A stretch of DNA of 64,000 nt from Chloroflexota bacterium (GTDB taxonomy: Bacteria; Chloroflexota; UBA11872; VXNJ01). The DNA lies in contig JAPOWW010000003.1 in assembly GCA_026707405.1 (NCBI GenBank), positions 186,001 to 250,000 on the forward strand, read 5' to 3'. This document shows, one piece after another, positions 35,980 through 45,033 of the stretch. The notes below the pieces were generated by a model. It saw only the letters and a program-made list of their open reading frames with translations, made no database searches and was not told the DNA's origin. Both the position numbers and the translations under genes were made by a program. How positions within the stretch are numbered: position 1 is the first letter of the stretch; every line of letters begins with the position of its first letter.

Positions 35980-37023
35980 CTATCTATAGCCCCGCTCCCC
36001 GCCCATATCCACTAGAGCGCGCAGCCATACCCACACGGTGCGAATTATCTCCTCCTGGGTGGGCTCTCGCAGGTCTGCGTCGCGTTCAGATAGCGGGTTG
36101 CTTCTTGCGAGCTCGCGCTGTCGGTCGAGGGTCAGCCCGAAACAAACCTCGGCGAACAAGACTAGGCACCGGTACCGCTCGTAGGCAACGTCCGGAAACT
36201 GATTCAGCGATTCCGGGATTCCGTATGTCCGGACCGAGTGGCGGGAGCAAGGCAGACCCTCCTCCATCAACGCTGTCATCATCCGCTCACCGTATTCGAG
36301 CTGGGTCATCCGGTCGCGGCCCTTGGCCGCAGGGACCGGGACGAACATCTGGCTCTGCCCCTCGTGGTTGTGCAGCTCGAAAATACAATCGGGTCGGATC
36401 TCGTCCAAGAAATCCCTCAGTGCGCGCGTTTCCGGAGCGCGCAAGTTGAGCCAGTCCTCCCACAGATCGACTCCCTGGTCGCTCCACAACTGGCCAAGCA
36501 CTCCGTCCTCTTCCTCGACGAAGACTCTCATTTGCTCGTCGGTCAGGAAGTGATCTATCCCGCGAGTCAGGCCGAAGCGCATGATGGGATCGCGCACAAA
36601 ATGCAAGTAACGGTCCCAATCGGCCGCGTTGAACCTGTTGCGCGTGTACGAACCGGGGAGGAACCGCGACATTCGCGCCGCGCCGTCGATGTTGTGAAAA
36701 GGCACCAGCGTGATCGTCTGCCGCCGCAGCAAGTCGCCTACCCAATCGCCGAGTTCCTCACCCCAGGGACTCTCGCCGGTCGACAGCGTGTGCGCGAAAG
36801 CGAGCATCCCGAATCCGTTCGCCATCTCCGCCGCATGCATTCCCCCGACCACGACGGCCCGAAGCGGGCCGTCGCCGGCTTGAAACACGACAAGCTCGCG
36901 CCCGCGAAAGCTGGTTCCGTAGCGTAGCGTCCTGACGGGATAGGACGACTGATCAGCTAGAGACTCCAGGTTTGCGGCAGCTTTTAGCGGATCGTTAAGC
37001 CAGAATTCGGCGACGACGTCCAT
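35980..37023 (-). CDS. M14-family zinc carboxypeptidase-like protein
   Basis: This 347-residue protein has the zinc ligands His and Glu in GGMHAAEMANG and the third ligand His in FELHNHEGQSQMF, about 140 residues later. The catalytic Glu is probably in LFAEVCFGLTL. VPFHNIDGAARMSRF is the matching M14 substrate-loop strand. M14 enzymes cleave C-terminal residues or amide-linked groups, and several act as deacylases. It has no secretion signal, so it would act inside the cell on imported material. Confidence 0.85.
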   Translation of the reverse strand: MDVVAEFWLNDPLKAAANLESLADQSSYPVRTLRYGTSFRGRELVVFQAGDGPLRAVVVGGMHAAEMANGFGMLAFAHTLSTGESPWGEELGDWVGDLLRRQTITLVPFHNIDGAARMSRFLPGSYTRNRFNAADWDRYLHFVRDPIMRFGLTRGIDHFLTDEQMRVFVEEEDGVLGQLWSDQGVDLWEDWLNLRAPETRALRDFLDEIRPDCIFELHNHEGQSQMFVPVPAAKGRDRMTQLEYGERMMTALMEEGLPCSRHSVRTYGIPESLNQFPDVAYERYRCLVLFAEVCFGLTLDRQRELARSNPLSERDADLREPTQEEIIRTVWVWLRALVDMGGERGYR

Positions 37024-37176
37024 GCTTACCCCCTTCGGTCTCTTTCCCTATCCCCGACGCGGAAGCCGAATATAACGCATACCCCAGTGCCGGGTATCTT
37101 GCCCGACCCGGCCGGTTCACTGGAAACCGGGCCGTTGTATATAGAGGCCTCTTTCGGCTGCGGAAGTCTATCGAGG

Positions 37177-38376
37177 TTAGTTTGATGCGATCTGAACAGG
37201 GTGGGAGTGTACGACTCGGTACGCGGCCAGCAGCGCGATTAATAGCACGGCTGAGGTCACAACGAAGAGGCCCGTGGGGCTGCTCTCGGTCAGCAGACCG
37301 TGGAGCTGTGCTCCCGTCAGGTTGCCAAGAGCCCATGGAACCGAGACAGTCGACATCATCCGTCCGGCCTCGCCCCCGCGTTCGATCTGCTTGACCAGCG
37401 GCGGCACTTGTCCGGATAGCATCCATGCGCCTATGGAGGCGACAATTCCGCCGGCTAATATGCCAGCCGCGCTTCCGGCGAAGACCGCCAGCAGCACCGA
37501 CCCAGACAGCATTGCGCTGACGGCGGCCAGCACCGCGAATCTTCGACCTATGCGGTCGGAAACCGGGCCCATGACCAGAACCGCCATAACGCCCGCGGCC
37601 AGTGCAACGGCGCTGAACCATCCCACGGTAAGATTGCTGTCGGTCAAACGCTTCAAGAGAAATGGAAGCGCCAGTCCGGCCGCACCCCAGAACGTGGTGC
37701 GGAAGTACTGCATCAGGGACAGTGACAGCACCTCGCTGCGCCTCACGATATCGGTGATTCCCGCCAGTACGGTCCGCAAATCTGCGGTCTTGCCACGCTC
37801 ACCCGCGCCGCTACGCGGCAGGGCAAACACGGCGGCCAGCACGGGAATCAGGGCGACTAGCGCGATTAGTCCCAGCGTCCGGAAATCCCACCACTGAAGA
37901 ATCGCCCCGCCTATCGGGTCCCCGGCGACGGAGCCGAGGGAACGCCCTGCAAAGTACAGACCAGTTGCCGTCCCGACTCTCCCGACCCACGTGGCGTTGA
38001 GAAGATAACTCTGGCTTCCGGTGCTCAGCATTCCGAGTCCTGCGCCCTCCGCGGCTGCTAGCAGGAACAGCAACGGCGGCGACTCAGTCAGAAATATCGC
38101 AGCTCCGGCAGCAGTGCCGAGAACGCCGACGAACAGCGTCGACCGCGATCCCACGGAGTCGCTGGTAATGCCGCCTACCAGGGCAAATATGGCCATGAAG
38201 AGCAGCGAGACTGTCCGCAGGTTGGCGGCAAGCTTTTGATCTTGCGCCAGACCGTCGGCGACGTAAATCGAGAGAAATGTCGACAGAGGACCGGAGATGG
38301 CCCCGTTGAAGAAAAGTATCGACAGAAAGACGATGAACCAGCGGTCGGCGAACAGCGGCCGCACGGGGGCGATCAA
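37177..38376 (-). CDS. MFS transporter, copy 2
   Basis: This 399-residue major facilitator has twelve spans, with loop 2-3 motif GGITSDSVGSRS and loop 8-9 motif GPVSDRIGRR. It is a paralogue of the protein at 26122-27339 by overall pattern. The start is TTG 38376 or GTG 38367 four codons in. It lies between the M14 and Gfo/Idh genes in the catabolic block and may move a breakdown product or intermediate. Confidence 0.86.
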   Translation of the reverse strand: MIAPVRPLFADRWFIVFLSILFFNGAISGPLSTFLSIYVADGLAQDQKLAANLRTVSLLFMAIFALVGGITSDSVGSRSTLFVGVLGTAAGAAIFLTESPPLLFLLAAAEGAGLGMLSTGSQSYLLNATWVGRVGTATGLYFAGRSLGSVAGDPIGGAILQWWDFRTLGLIALVALIPVLAAVFALPRSGAGERGKTADLRTVLAGITDIVRRSEVLSLSLMQYFRTTFWGAAGLALPFLLKRLTDSNLTVGWFSAVALAAGVMAVLVMGPVSDRIGRRFAVLAAVSAMLSGSVLLAVFAGSAAGILAGGIVASIGAWMLSGQVPPLVKQIERGGEAGRMMSTVSVPWALGNLTGAQLHGLLTESSPTGLFVVTSAVLLIALLAAYRVVHSHPVQIASN

Positions 38377-38444
38377 CGCGCCTGGATTAACTACGCCGCG
38401 TAGGATGGAAGATCAGCCACGTCGCTTGGTCCATTCGGCGGCGC

Positions 38445-39458
38445 TCAGGCCATAATCTCGTTCAAATAGACCCGTCGCCCCGTTTCCATGGACCGGTAAG
38501 CGGCGCAGACTGCGGCAAGCGGCGTAAGCTGATCCTGGCCGTTCGTCAATGGTTGGCGACCCGACCCAACGCAATCCAGAAAGTGGCCGATCTCATTGCG
38601 GAACGCGTCACCCGGTTTCGCCTCAAGTTCACGCAGTTGCGTCCGGTCGCCATCCGTATCAGCCCGATATACTCGAATCGAGCCGCCTTCAATCCACATA
38701 CTGGCCTTCGATCCGACAACCTCGACCTGGATGCCGGTGTCGTGTGTTCGCGCCGAGAAGCTCTCAATTACGATGGCGACTGCGTCGTTCTTCAATCCGA
38801 CCAGTGCAACCGAGGAGTCGTCCGCGTGCATCTCGATCAGGTTCTGTTTGGCCCGGAGCGCGTAAACGTGCTCGATCTCGCCCCCTAACATGCGGACCGT
38901 TTCCAAATCGTGAATCCCTCCGCTCATCATGATTCCCCCGGCGGGATCACTCAGAAACCATGGGCGAGATCGCAGATAGTGGTGCATTCGATGGAGCCGC
39001 TCGACCCGCATGAGGAGGACGTCGCCTAGAAATCCCTCTTTGATGAGTTCCGCCGCACGGACCAGAGCCGGATTGAAACGCACGGTTTCTGCGACCATCA
39101 GAACGACTCCGGTGCGGTTGGCCGCTTCGATCATCGCCACAGCTGCGGCGATGGAGTGCGCAAGCGGTTTTTCGACCAGTACGTGCAGTCCAGCGTAGGC
39201 TGACTTAATAGACGCGTCCGCATGAAGCGCGTGCGGCAGGCACAGGCTTACGGCGTCCAGATCGGCGCCGGCGATGAGAGCATCGTAATCTCCATACCAT
39301 GCCCTCGCCCCCCACTCTTCTGCCCGCGCCTGGGCAACTGATTCGTCGACATCCGCGACCGCGACCAACGCGGCTTTTTCGGGAAACTCGAGCAGCGCCT
39401 GCGCGTGTCTCGCGCCGGCCCACCCGCAACCTGCGATGCCGATACGGAGCGGCGGCAT
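38445..39458 (-). CDS. Gfo/Idh/MocA family oxidoreductase, copy 2
   Basis: This 337-residue protein has NAD-binding IGIAGCGWAGARHAQALLEF, signature GLHVLVEKPLAHS, and catalytic-domain helix GGIHDLETVRMLGGE. The ATG at 39458 overlaps the stop of the AAC(3)-ceramidase gene (TGATG), so the two are translationally coupled. It would oxidise or reduce a sugar or cyclitol derived from the substrate of the block. Confidence 0.92.
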   Translation of the reverse strand: MPPLRIGIAGCGWAGARHAQALLEFPEKAALVAVADVDESVAQARAEEWGARAWYGDYDALIAGADLDAVSLCLPHALHADASIKSAYAGLHVLVEKPLAHSIAAAVAMIEAANRTGVVLMVAETVRFNPALVRAAELIKEGFLGDVLLMRVERLHRMHHYLRSRPWFLSDPAGGIMMSGGIHDLETVRMLGGEIEHVYALRAKQNLIEMHADDSSVALVGLKNDAVAIVIESFSARTHDTGIQVEVVGSKASMWIEGGSIRVYRADTDGDRTQLRELEAKPGDAFRNEIGHFLDCVGSGRQPLTNGQDQLTPLAAVCAAYRSMETGRRVYLNEIMA

Positions 39459-41488
39459 CAGCTTCCGGTTCGCGCCGCGTCCGGGGACCGGCGGCCAACC
39501 CTGTCGAGCGCCCTGCCCGCCGCCGCGACCAGCGTCTCGTCGGTTCCGGGAACCGTTATTGCTGCCAGGTGTGGATGCACCCCGTAGATGTATGACCCGG
39601 GGAAGTAAGCATCGGCTTCTGGCACGTAACCGACCAGCCCGTTGGTCAACGACATCACTGCCGTGATCTCGAAGGGCGAATGACTACGGATCCGCCAGCC
39701 AGGGGTTGCGAAGAGTTCCGCTGGGATGCCGACCATCGCATAGCCGCCGATCGCGAGGACGATTACTTCGGCGGGAGCGATCCGATCCTTGGAATATGCG
39801 GCGAACTCGCGGCTTTCCAACCGCGTGCCTTGCGGCGGCCAGTCGTCACGGACCTTGACCTGGGTCCTGTCGGCGGAGGTTCGCACGCGGAACACGTCGC
39901 GGACCGCCACTTCGGAAAGCGCAGCCAATAGGTGGCCCGCTAGCCGCCGTCCGACCCGCGCGGCGTATTCCATATCGCGAACGCCGCCCAGCTGGATCAT
40001 CACGGTTGGGTCATGGTCGCCCTGTGCGCCGGGAGTAATGAACGCCACGCAACCGGGCCCTTCCGACGCCTCGATGAGCTCCATAGCTACACCGAAGAAG
40101 TCGTCGTGCATCTCCGTCGAGTTCATCCCGGCGGAGTTGTGACAACCGAAGTCGGCGACCGTCGCAAGCCGGCTCCCGTCCAGGCGCTCGAGCACCAGGA
40201 CTCGAATCTCGTCTTCCGACTGGCCGCGCCTCAGCTTCTGGTCGTCCGGGATGTGCCAAGCGGAGGGCATCGCCCAGCGCTCCGTATAAGCGCGCCCATC
40301 CTTGAGATAAATGTGCCGGCAGCGGGCGACTCCCGGCGCTGATGCGGTCCTCCAACCGCCCCTGACCGGCTCCAGACGACCAGCGACCGCTCGAAACTCC
40401 CTCTCGGCGATCGCCGAAAGGTGCTCGTCGTAACCGGCTTCCGGCCAGAAGCAGTACGAGTATCCGCTATGAGTATGGGTCGCAACGACGAGAACCGAGT
40501 CGACTGGCACGTTCGCTGCCCTTTCGACCGCCTTGCGAACCAGCATCGCCTCGCCGTGAGCCAGTCCCACGTGATCGACCAGGACCAGCGCCGCCCGCTC
40601 ACCGCCGACGTCTTCCAGCAGCAGTCCACGCATGTTCAAGGGCCGCCCGACCGGACGGCTCGGTTTCGTGGGCGTCACATCCGTCCGAAAGGCGGCGGCG
40701 CGCGGGCGTCCCGTGCGTTCGATCTCCCGCACCTGGTCAAGCCAGTGCCTGGTCTCGGGATTGCAGGTATGAAACAGGCGATCCGACTCGTTGTTCAGGC
40801 CGTGAAGGGCCGTCTTGATAACGTCACCCGCGCGCGCCAGTTTGCAGGTGGCGTTCCCGATATTGCCCGTGCAAACTGAACCGGCCGATTCGAGATACTC
40901 GCCCATCAGCGTGAAGTCGAAATCCGGCCACGGAGTGTCCTTGGTGATGCCCAGGTGTTCTCGTTTGTAACGGGCCTGAGCGTGATGGAGGATCGTGCAG
41001 CGATTGAATCCCACGCCCAGCAGCAGCACCCACGCGTTCAACTCACGGAGCCGGTCCCAGGGACTATCGAATCCGAGCGCCTTAGGCCCCCACGGCGAGT
41101 TGGGTCCATGCGCTTGTCCATGTCCGGTCGTTATGGAAGCGGCTAGCCGGCCGATAGCGGCCACCGAGTGGGTGGGGTGATTGCTTCGAAGCGCGCCGGG
41201 CCACTTTCGGACAATCTCGGTCAGCGTCCCCATCTCGGAGGGCGACTCGCGCAGGTCGAACAGCGGGCGAAGCCCACGCAACGCGGGCACGAGGGTCGGC
41301 ACAACCAGCGTCCCCTCAGGACCTAGGACATCCCTGAACGCTTTGACGATCGCCGACGGGTTTGGCTCGATCCACCCCACAGCCTTCAACGAACTGTGTA
41401 CAAGCACAACGTCTCCCCGTTCCAGCCCCAAGCCGCGGATGTCTTCTGCCAGGCGCTCGCGACCGAAGGTGGCATCCGTCCCGTTCAA
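39458..41488 (-). CDS. Fusion of AAC(3)-type N-acetyltransferase and neutral ceramidase-like domain
   Basis: Residues about 1-265 match the aminoglycoside 3-N-acetyltransferase (AAC(3)/YokD) family: LGLERGDVVLVHSSLKAVGW, EGTLVVPT, NHPTHSVAAIG with the catalytic His, and GVGFNRCTILHHAQ. Residues about 275-676 match neutral/alkaline non-lysosomal ceramidase-like proteins: DVTPTKPSRPVGRP and the VVATHTHSGYS metal motif near residue 360. FGCHNSAG follows, then AFITPGAQGDHDP and the C-terminal YVPEADAYFPGSY. The frame is open to 41755, but that extension overlaps the upstream gene and is low-complexity. TTG 41488 gives the normal AAC(3) start. One chain could remove an N-acyl group and transfer another on an amino-lipid or amino-sugar. 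Both active sites look intact. Confidence 0.85.
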   Translation of the reverse strand: MNGTDATFGRERLAEDIRGLGLERGDVVLVHSSLKAVGWIEPNPSAIVKAFRDVLGPEGTLVVPTLVPALRGLRPLFDLRESPSEMGTLTEIVRKWPGALRSNHPTHSVAAIGRLAASITTGHGQAHGPNSPWGPKALGFDSPWDRLRELNAWVLLLGVGFNRCTILHHAQARYKREHLGITKDTPWPDFDFTLMGEYLESAGSVCTGNIGNATCKLARAGDVIKTALHGLNNESDRLFHTCNPETRHWLDQVREIERTGRPRAAAFRTDVTPTKPSRPVGRPLNMRGLLLEDVGGERAALVLVDHVGLAHGEAMLVRKAVERAANVPVDSVLVVATHTHSGYSYCFWPEAGYDEHLSAIAEREFRAVAGRLEPVRGGWRTASAPGVARCRHIYLKDGRAYTERWAMPSAWHIPDDQKLRRGQSEDEIRVLVLERLDGSRLATVADFGCHNSAGMNSTEMHDDFFGVAMELIEASEGPGCVAFITPGAQGDHDPTVMIQLGGVRDMEYAARVGRRLAGHLLAALSEVAVRDVFRVRTSADRTQVKVRDDWPPQGTRLESREFAAYSKDRIAPAEVIVLAIGGYAMVGIPAELFATPGWRIRSHSPFEITAVMSLTNGLVGYVPEADAYFPGSYIYGVHPHLAAITVPGTDETLVAAAGRALDRVGRRSPDAARTGS

Positions 41489-41561
41489 CGGCGTAACTAC
41501 CTGCCATCCATCCCTGTCGGTACAGGATGCATGATCGTCACGCTCTTGGGGAACGGCCCCA

Positions 41562-42644
41562 TTAGATGCGTGTAGTCGTCTCGAGGAACACGCCGCTGTC
41601 GGCAGACCGGGCGGCCGTCTCCATGATCTCGGAAACGTGCAGCGCATGACGCCCCGATGTCTCCGGCTGCCTGTCTTCGAATATGCAATCGACGAGGTGG
41701 GTGATTGTGGTCGCGATGGTGAAACCGCCCCCCAAGTTCGGCGACCCCGCGGCAAGCCATCCCGATACGCCCGAGCCTTCGTCTTGCCGGTAGACCTCTA
41801 TGCAGTCGGCGCCCGTGCCGCCGTTCACGGCCAGCACGCCCTCGTCGCCGAAGAACTGGCCCTGCGGCCCCTTGCTCGCCACGGCGCAGTAGCCGACGTC
41901 GAGCGATCCGAAGGTACCCTCGCCCCAGTCGAGCAAGACCAGGTTGTTGTCGGGAGCGGTGGTCGCAAAAGGCCTGCCCTCGGTGGGACCGGCGGCTGCA
42001 ATCCGTTCGGAGATCGAGATACCCGAAAGCGCTGCCACCCTTAGCACCGGTCCCAGAAACCACGTGAGACTGGTTAACGCGTAGGGTCCTAGGCTGGACA
42101 TCGGTCCGGCGTGTCGCTGGTAGAACCACGTTTGATCGGTAAAGCCCCAATTTGCGCGACGAGCTGGCCCGCTGCCCGAAGCGTGCCAAATGACGTGCGA
42201 GATCTTTCCGACCGCTCCGTCCCGTATCAACTCCCTGATACGTACCGTCACCGGGTCCAGTACCGAAGGTGGGGCGGCGCTCAGCTTTAGGCCGCTGGTT
42301 TCTGCAAGCTCTACGATTTGCCGCGCCTGATCGAATGACTCTGCCAGCGGCTTTTCGATGGCGAGATGCTTACCCGCTTTTAGCACCTTCATCGCGTTCT
42401 CATAATGGTGCTTGTGTTGCGTGAGGACGAGGACTGCGTCGAGGTCTGCCTCCGCGAGCATCCGGTCCAGATCCGAGAACCAACTGGATGCCCCATACTT
42501 GCGGGCGGCTTGCTCGGCCCGGTCGCTTACCACATCGCACACGGCGGTCAAATCGGCGGTTGAATGGTTTCGAATGCCCGCGAGGTAGTAAAGCTCCGCG
42601 ACAGTGCCACAGCCCACGACGCCAACTTTGATCTTCGCGCTCAT
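41562..42644 (-). CDS. Gfo/Idh/MocA family oxidoreductase, copy 3
   Basis: This 360-residue protein has NAD-binding VGVVGCGTVAELYYLAG, signature GKHLAIEKPLAES, and a large C-terminal beta-sheet domain with DWGEGTFGSLDVGYC. ATG 42644. The AAC(3)-ceramidase TTG lies 73 bases downstream. Copies 1, 2 and 3 differ throughout and probably act on different substrates. Confidence 0.92.
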   Translation of the reverse strand: MSAKIKVGVVGCGTVAELYYLAGIRNHSTADLTAVCDVVSDRAEQAARKYGASSWFSDLDRMLAEADLDAVLVLTQHKHHYENAMKVLKAGKHLAIEKPLAESFDQARQIVELAETSGLKLSAAPPSVLDPVTVRIRELIRDGAVGKISHVIWHASGSGPARRANWGFTDQTWFYQRHAGPMSSLGPYALTSLTWFLGPVLRVAALSGISISERIAAAGPTEGRPFATTAPDNNLVLLDWGEGTFGSLDVGYCAVASKGPQGQFFGDEGVLAVNGGTGADCIEVYRQDEGSGVSGWLAAGSPNLGGGFTIATTITHLVDCIFEDRQPETSGRHALHVSEIMETAARSADSGVFLETTTRI

Positions 42645-42768
42645 TGGCCGGCGCGCTCCTCGACGAAAGGCCGACGACGACCTTGCCGCCGCCCGTGCAA
42701 GCTTGGGAGCGAGGGTCGATGATCGCTGATGCGCAGGCGGTAAATCCGTTCGCCAGTCATCCTCCGCC

Positions 42769-44907
42769 TCATCCTTGCTTCAACCAATGGTCCAGAAACT
42801 CGAAAGAACGGGTGCCGTGGATCTCGTGACCTAGTTCGTGCAGGTGGACCTCTGTCCGCTCCGGAATGCCAAGCCGGGCGTAGACCTCCTGCACTTTGGC
42901 GAACTCCGCCAGCATCATCGGCCAGTAGATAGCCCCGTCCCCTCTTCCGGCCTCAACCATATACGGACGGGGGCAGATCAACGACGCCAGGTCCCAATCG
43001 GAGAACTCGGCGAGATGACCGTGGATGAACTTGTCGTGCTCGGGGGTGTCTATGAAGGCCGTGTAGCGATCATCGCTTACGATCATCTTGGGCACGCGCT
43101 CGTTGAAGTACGCCGCGCACACAGCCGCCCTGATCCTCCGGTCGGCGGCGGCAGCGTAGAGAGTGCTCAGCCCGCCCTGCGAAAGTCCGTACATGCCTAT
43201 CCGGTCCCTATCCACTTCCGGCAGGCTCGCCAGGAAATCGACAACGCGCGTGAATTTCCAGACTTCCAAGCCGAGCATCGTCTTGCCTATCAGCAGCGCC
43301 TTGCGATGTAGGCTAGGACGCTGTTTTGGGTAGCTGACCACCTTGTGTGCGAACACGACATAGCCTAGCCCAGCCAGCTTGCGGCCAAAGCCATGGTAGT
43401 ACGGATCGTCCTCTATCAACCCGAGCACGGCTTCCGGGTCGCCTCCCATGCCATGCTGGACGATGACCGCTGGCGACGGGCTTTCGCTAGTTTTCGGCAA
43501 CAACAGAATCCCCCGCGCTGTCACGCCGGTCAGCACGTCAAGCGTCACCCGAAAAGCGTCGCATTCGTCCCATTGGGCGAAGCGCTCCACACGCGGATCA
43601 AGGGGGACGATTTCCTCTGGTATCACCGCGAGCGTCTTCAGCAACCGCTGCCTGTTCGGAGCCACCGACGCCTCGTATGCCTCAATGCTGTTGTAGTCTC
43701 GTTTCCAGCGCTTCGCGCGGTGAGGTCCGTAGCCCAGAATCAGGTCGTCGAAATAGCTATCCAGTTCCCGGTAGGTCTCCCGCTGAATGCGGTCGACGCG
43801 TGCTTCGACGCCGGGAATGCTGATCGAATTCTCAGCCTCTCTCTCAGGGTCGGCCTCGCCCGGCTTGAGCCAGCTGTCCAAGAAGCGGAAGGAGCGCACG
43901 CCGTGGATCTCGTGACCTCCATCGTGCAGGTCCAACTCGACGCGTTCGGAAACGCCGGCGTTTTCGTAGATCTTGAGGACTTTCGCAAATTCCGACTCCA
44001 CCATGGGCCAATAGCAGGCCCCGTCCTGCCTGCCCGCCTCGATGAGCAGCGGCCGAGGGCATATGAGCGCCGCGAGCTCCACGTCGGTGAAATCCAGCAT
44101 TCCGTGAATATCTTTGTCTAGTTCCTCGGTGTCGATATAAGCGGTGTAGTCGCGCCCGCCCGAAACGACCATCTTGGGCGTGCGGTCGTTGAAGTAGGCG
44201 CAGACCACCGACGCGGCGATGCGCGGGTCGCAGGCGGCTGCGTACAAGGTGGTCATCCCGCCCTGGGAAATGCCATACATGCCGATTCGCCGCGGGTCCA
44301 CCTCCGGCAGCGTTTTCAGATAGTCGATCACGCGGCTGGTCTGGAAGACATCCATGCCAAGTAACGTTTGACCTATTAGCGTCGCCTTGCGGTGGACTTG
44401 CGATCTAGGTTCTCGAAAGCTCAGGTTCTTATGGGCGAAGACAACGTACCCACGCCGTGCCAGCGCAAGTCCGTAGGAGTGATAGACCGACTCTGGCGCG
44501 CGCAGGCCCATAACGGTTTCGGGCGCGCTCACGTAGCCGTGTTGGGTCATAACGGCCGCGGTCGGAAACTCAACGTGTTTCGGAATCGCGAGAATCCCAC
44601 GCGACTTCACTCCGGGCAGAACGTCGAACTCCACCGAATAGCCCGTGCAGACGCTCGTCTCAAACAGTTCTTCGCAGTGGGGGTGCAATTCCAGCTTCCA
44701 GTCGGGAAAGCTGCCCAACATGTTGATCAAGCGAGACCGGTTGCCGTCCGAATACTTGCCGCAGGCGTCGTCGGACAAGATGTCCGCATGCCAGCGTCGC
44801 TCTCGTTCAGCCCCGTAGTTCAGGATCGCCGACTGGAGGAAGTTATCTAGCTCCTCGTATGTCTCCTGAGCGCTACGCTCCATCCTTCTGCGGAAGTCGC
44901 GCTTCAT
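42769..44907 (-). CDS. Tandem-duplicated alpha/beta hydrolase (dienelactone hydrolase / acetyl xylan esterase-like)
   Basis: The 712 residues contain two full copies of one hydrolase, about 1-350 and 370-712. Each has an N-terminal helical cap and an HG oxyanion region (MTQHGYVSAPE; VQHGMGGDPE). The nucleophile elbows are MYGISQGGMTTLYAAA (Ser214) and MYGLSQGGLSTLYAAA (Ser576). Acidic residues lie in GRQDGACYWPM and GRGDGAIYWPM, and the histidines in GGHEIHGVRSF and LGHEIHGTRSF. Both triads look intact. The two halves have diverged outside these motifs. ATG 44907 has GGAGG eleven bases upstream and is preferred over GTG 44937. It is a probable cytoplasmic esterase of the catabolic block. Confidence 0.85.
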   Translation of the reverse strand: MKRDFRRRMERSAQETYEELDNFLQSAILNYGAERERRWHADILSDDACGKYSDGNRSRLINMLGSFPDWKLELHPHCEELFETSVCTGYSVEFDVLPGVKSRGILAIPKHVEFPTAAVMTQHGYVSAPETVMGLRAPESVYHSYGLALARRGYVVFAHKNLSFREPRSQVHRKATLIGQTLLGMDVFQTSRVIDYLKTLPEVDPRRIGMYGISQGGMTTLYAAACDPRIAASVVCAYFNDRTPKMVVSGGRDYTAYIDTEELDKDIHGMLDFTDVELAALICPRPLLIEAGRQDGACYWPMVESEFAKVLKIYENAGVSERVELDLHDGGHEIHGVRSFRFLDSWLKPGEADPEREAENSISIPGVEARVDRIQRETYRELDSYFDDLILGYGPHRAKRWKRDYNSIEAYEASVAPNRQRLLKTLAVIPEEIVPLDPRVERFAQWDECDAFRVTLDVLTGVTARGILLLPKTSESPSPAVIVQHGMGGDPEAVLGLIEDDPYYHGFGRKLAGLGYVVFAHKVVSYPKQRPSLHRKALLIGKTMLGLEVWKFTRVVDFLASLPEVDRDRIGMYGLSQGGLSTLYAAAADRRIRAAVCAAYFNERVPKMIVSDDRYTAFIDTPEHDKFIHGHLAEFSDWDLASLICPRPYMVEAGRGDGAIYWPMMLAEFAKVQEVYARLGIPERTEVHLHELGHEIHGTRSFEFLDHWLKQG

Positions 44908-45033
44908 CGTCAGTACGACCTCCGGCTTGCAGACCACAGAGTCAAGATGCGCACAAGGGAGTTGGCTCAGGTCAAGGCCAATAATCGGTCAATCGATGGC
45001 GAGGGGGGACTGCAGGCGCACCACTCGCACTTT

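Noticed and set aside
39458-41488. Aminoglycoside resistance gene
   Set aside because: The AAC(3) domain is fused to a ceramidase-like domain inside a catabolic operon, which argues for a metabolic role.
41489-41755. N-terminal extension of the AAC(3)-ceramidase frame
   Set aside because: It overlaps the upstream Gfo/Idh gene, is Arg/Ser-rich, and the TTG at 41488 gives the normal AAC(3) start.
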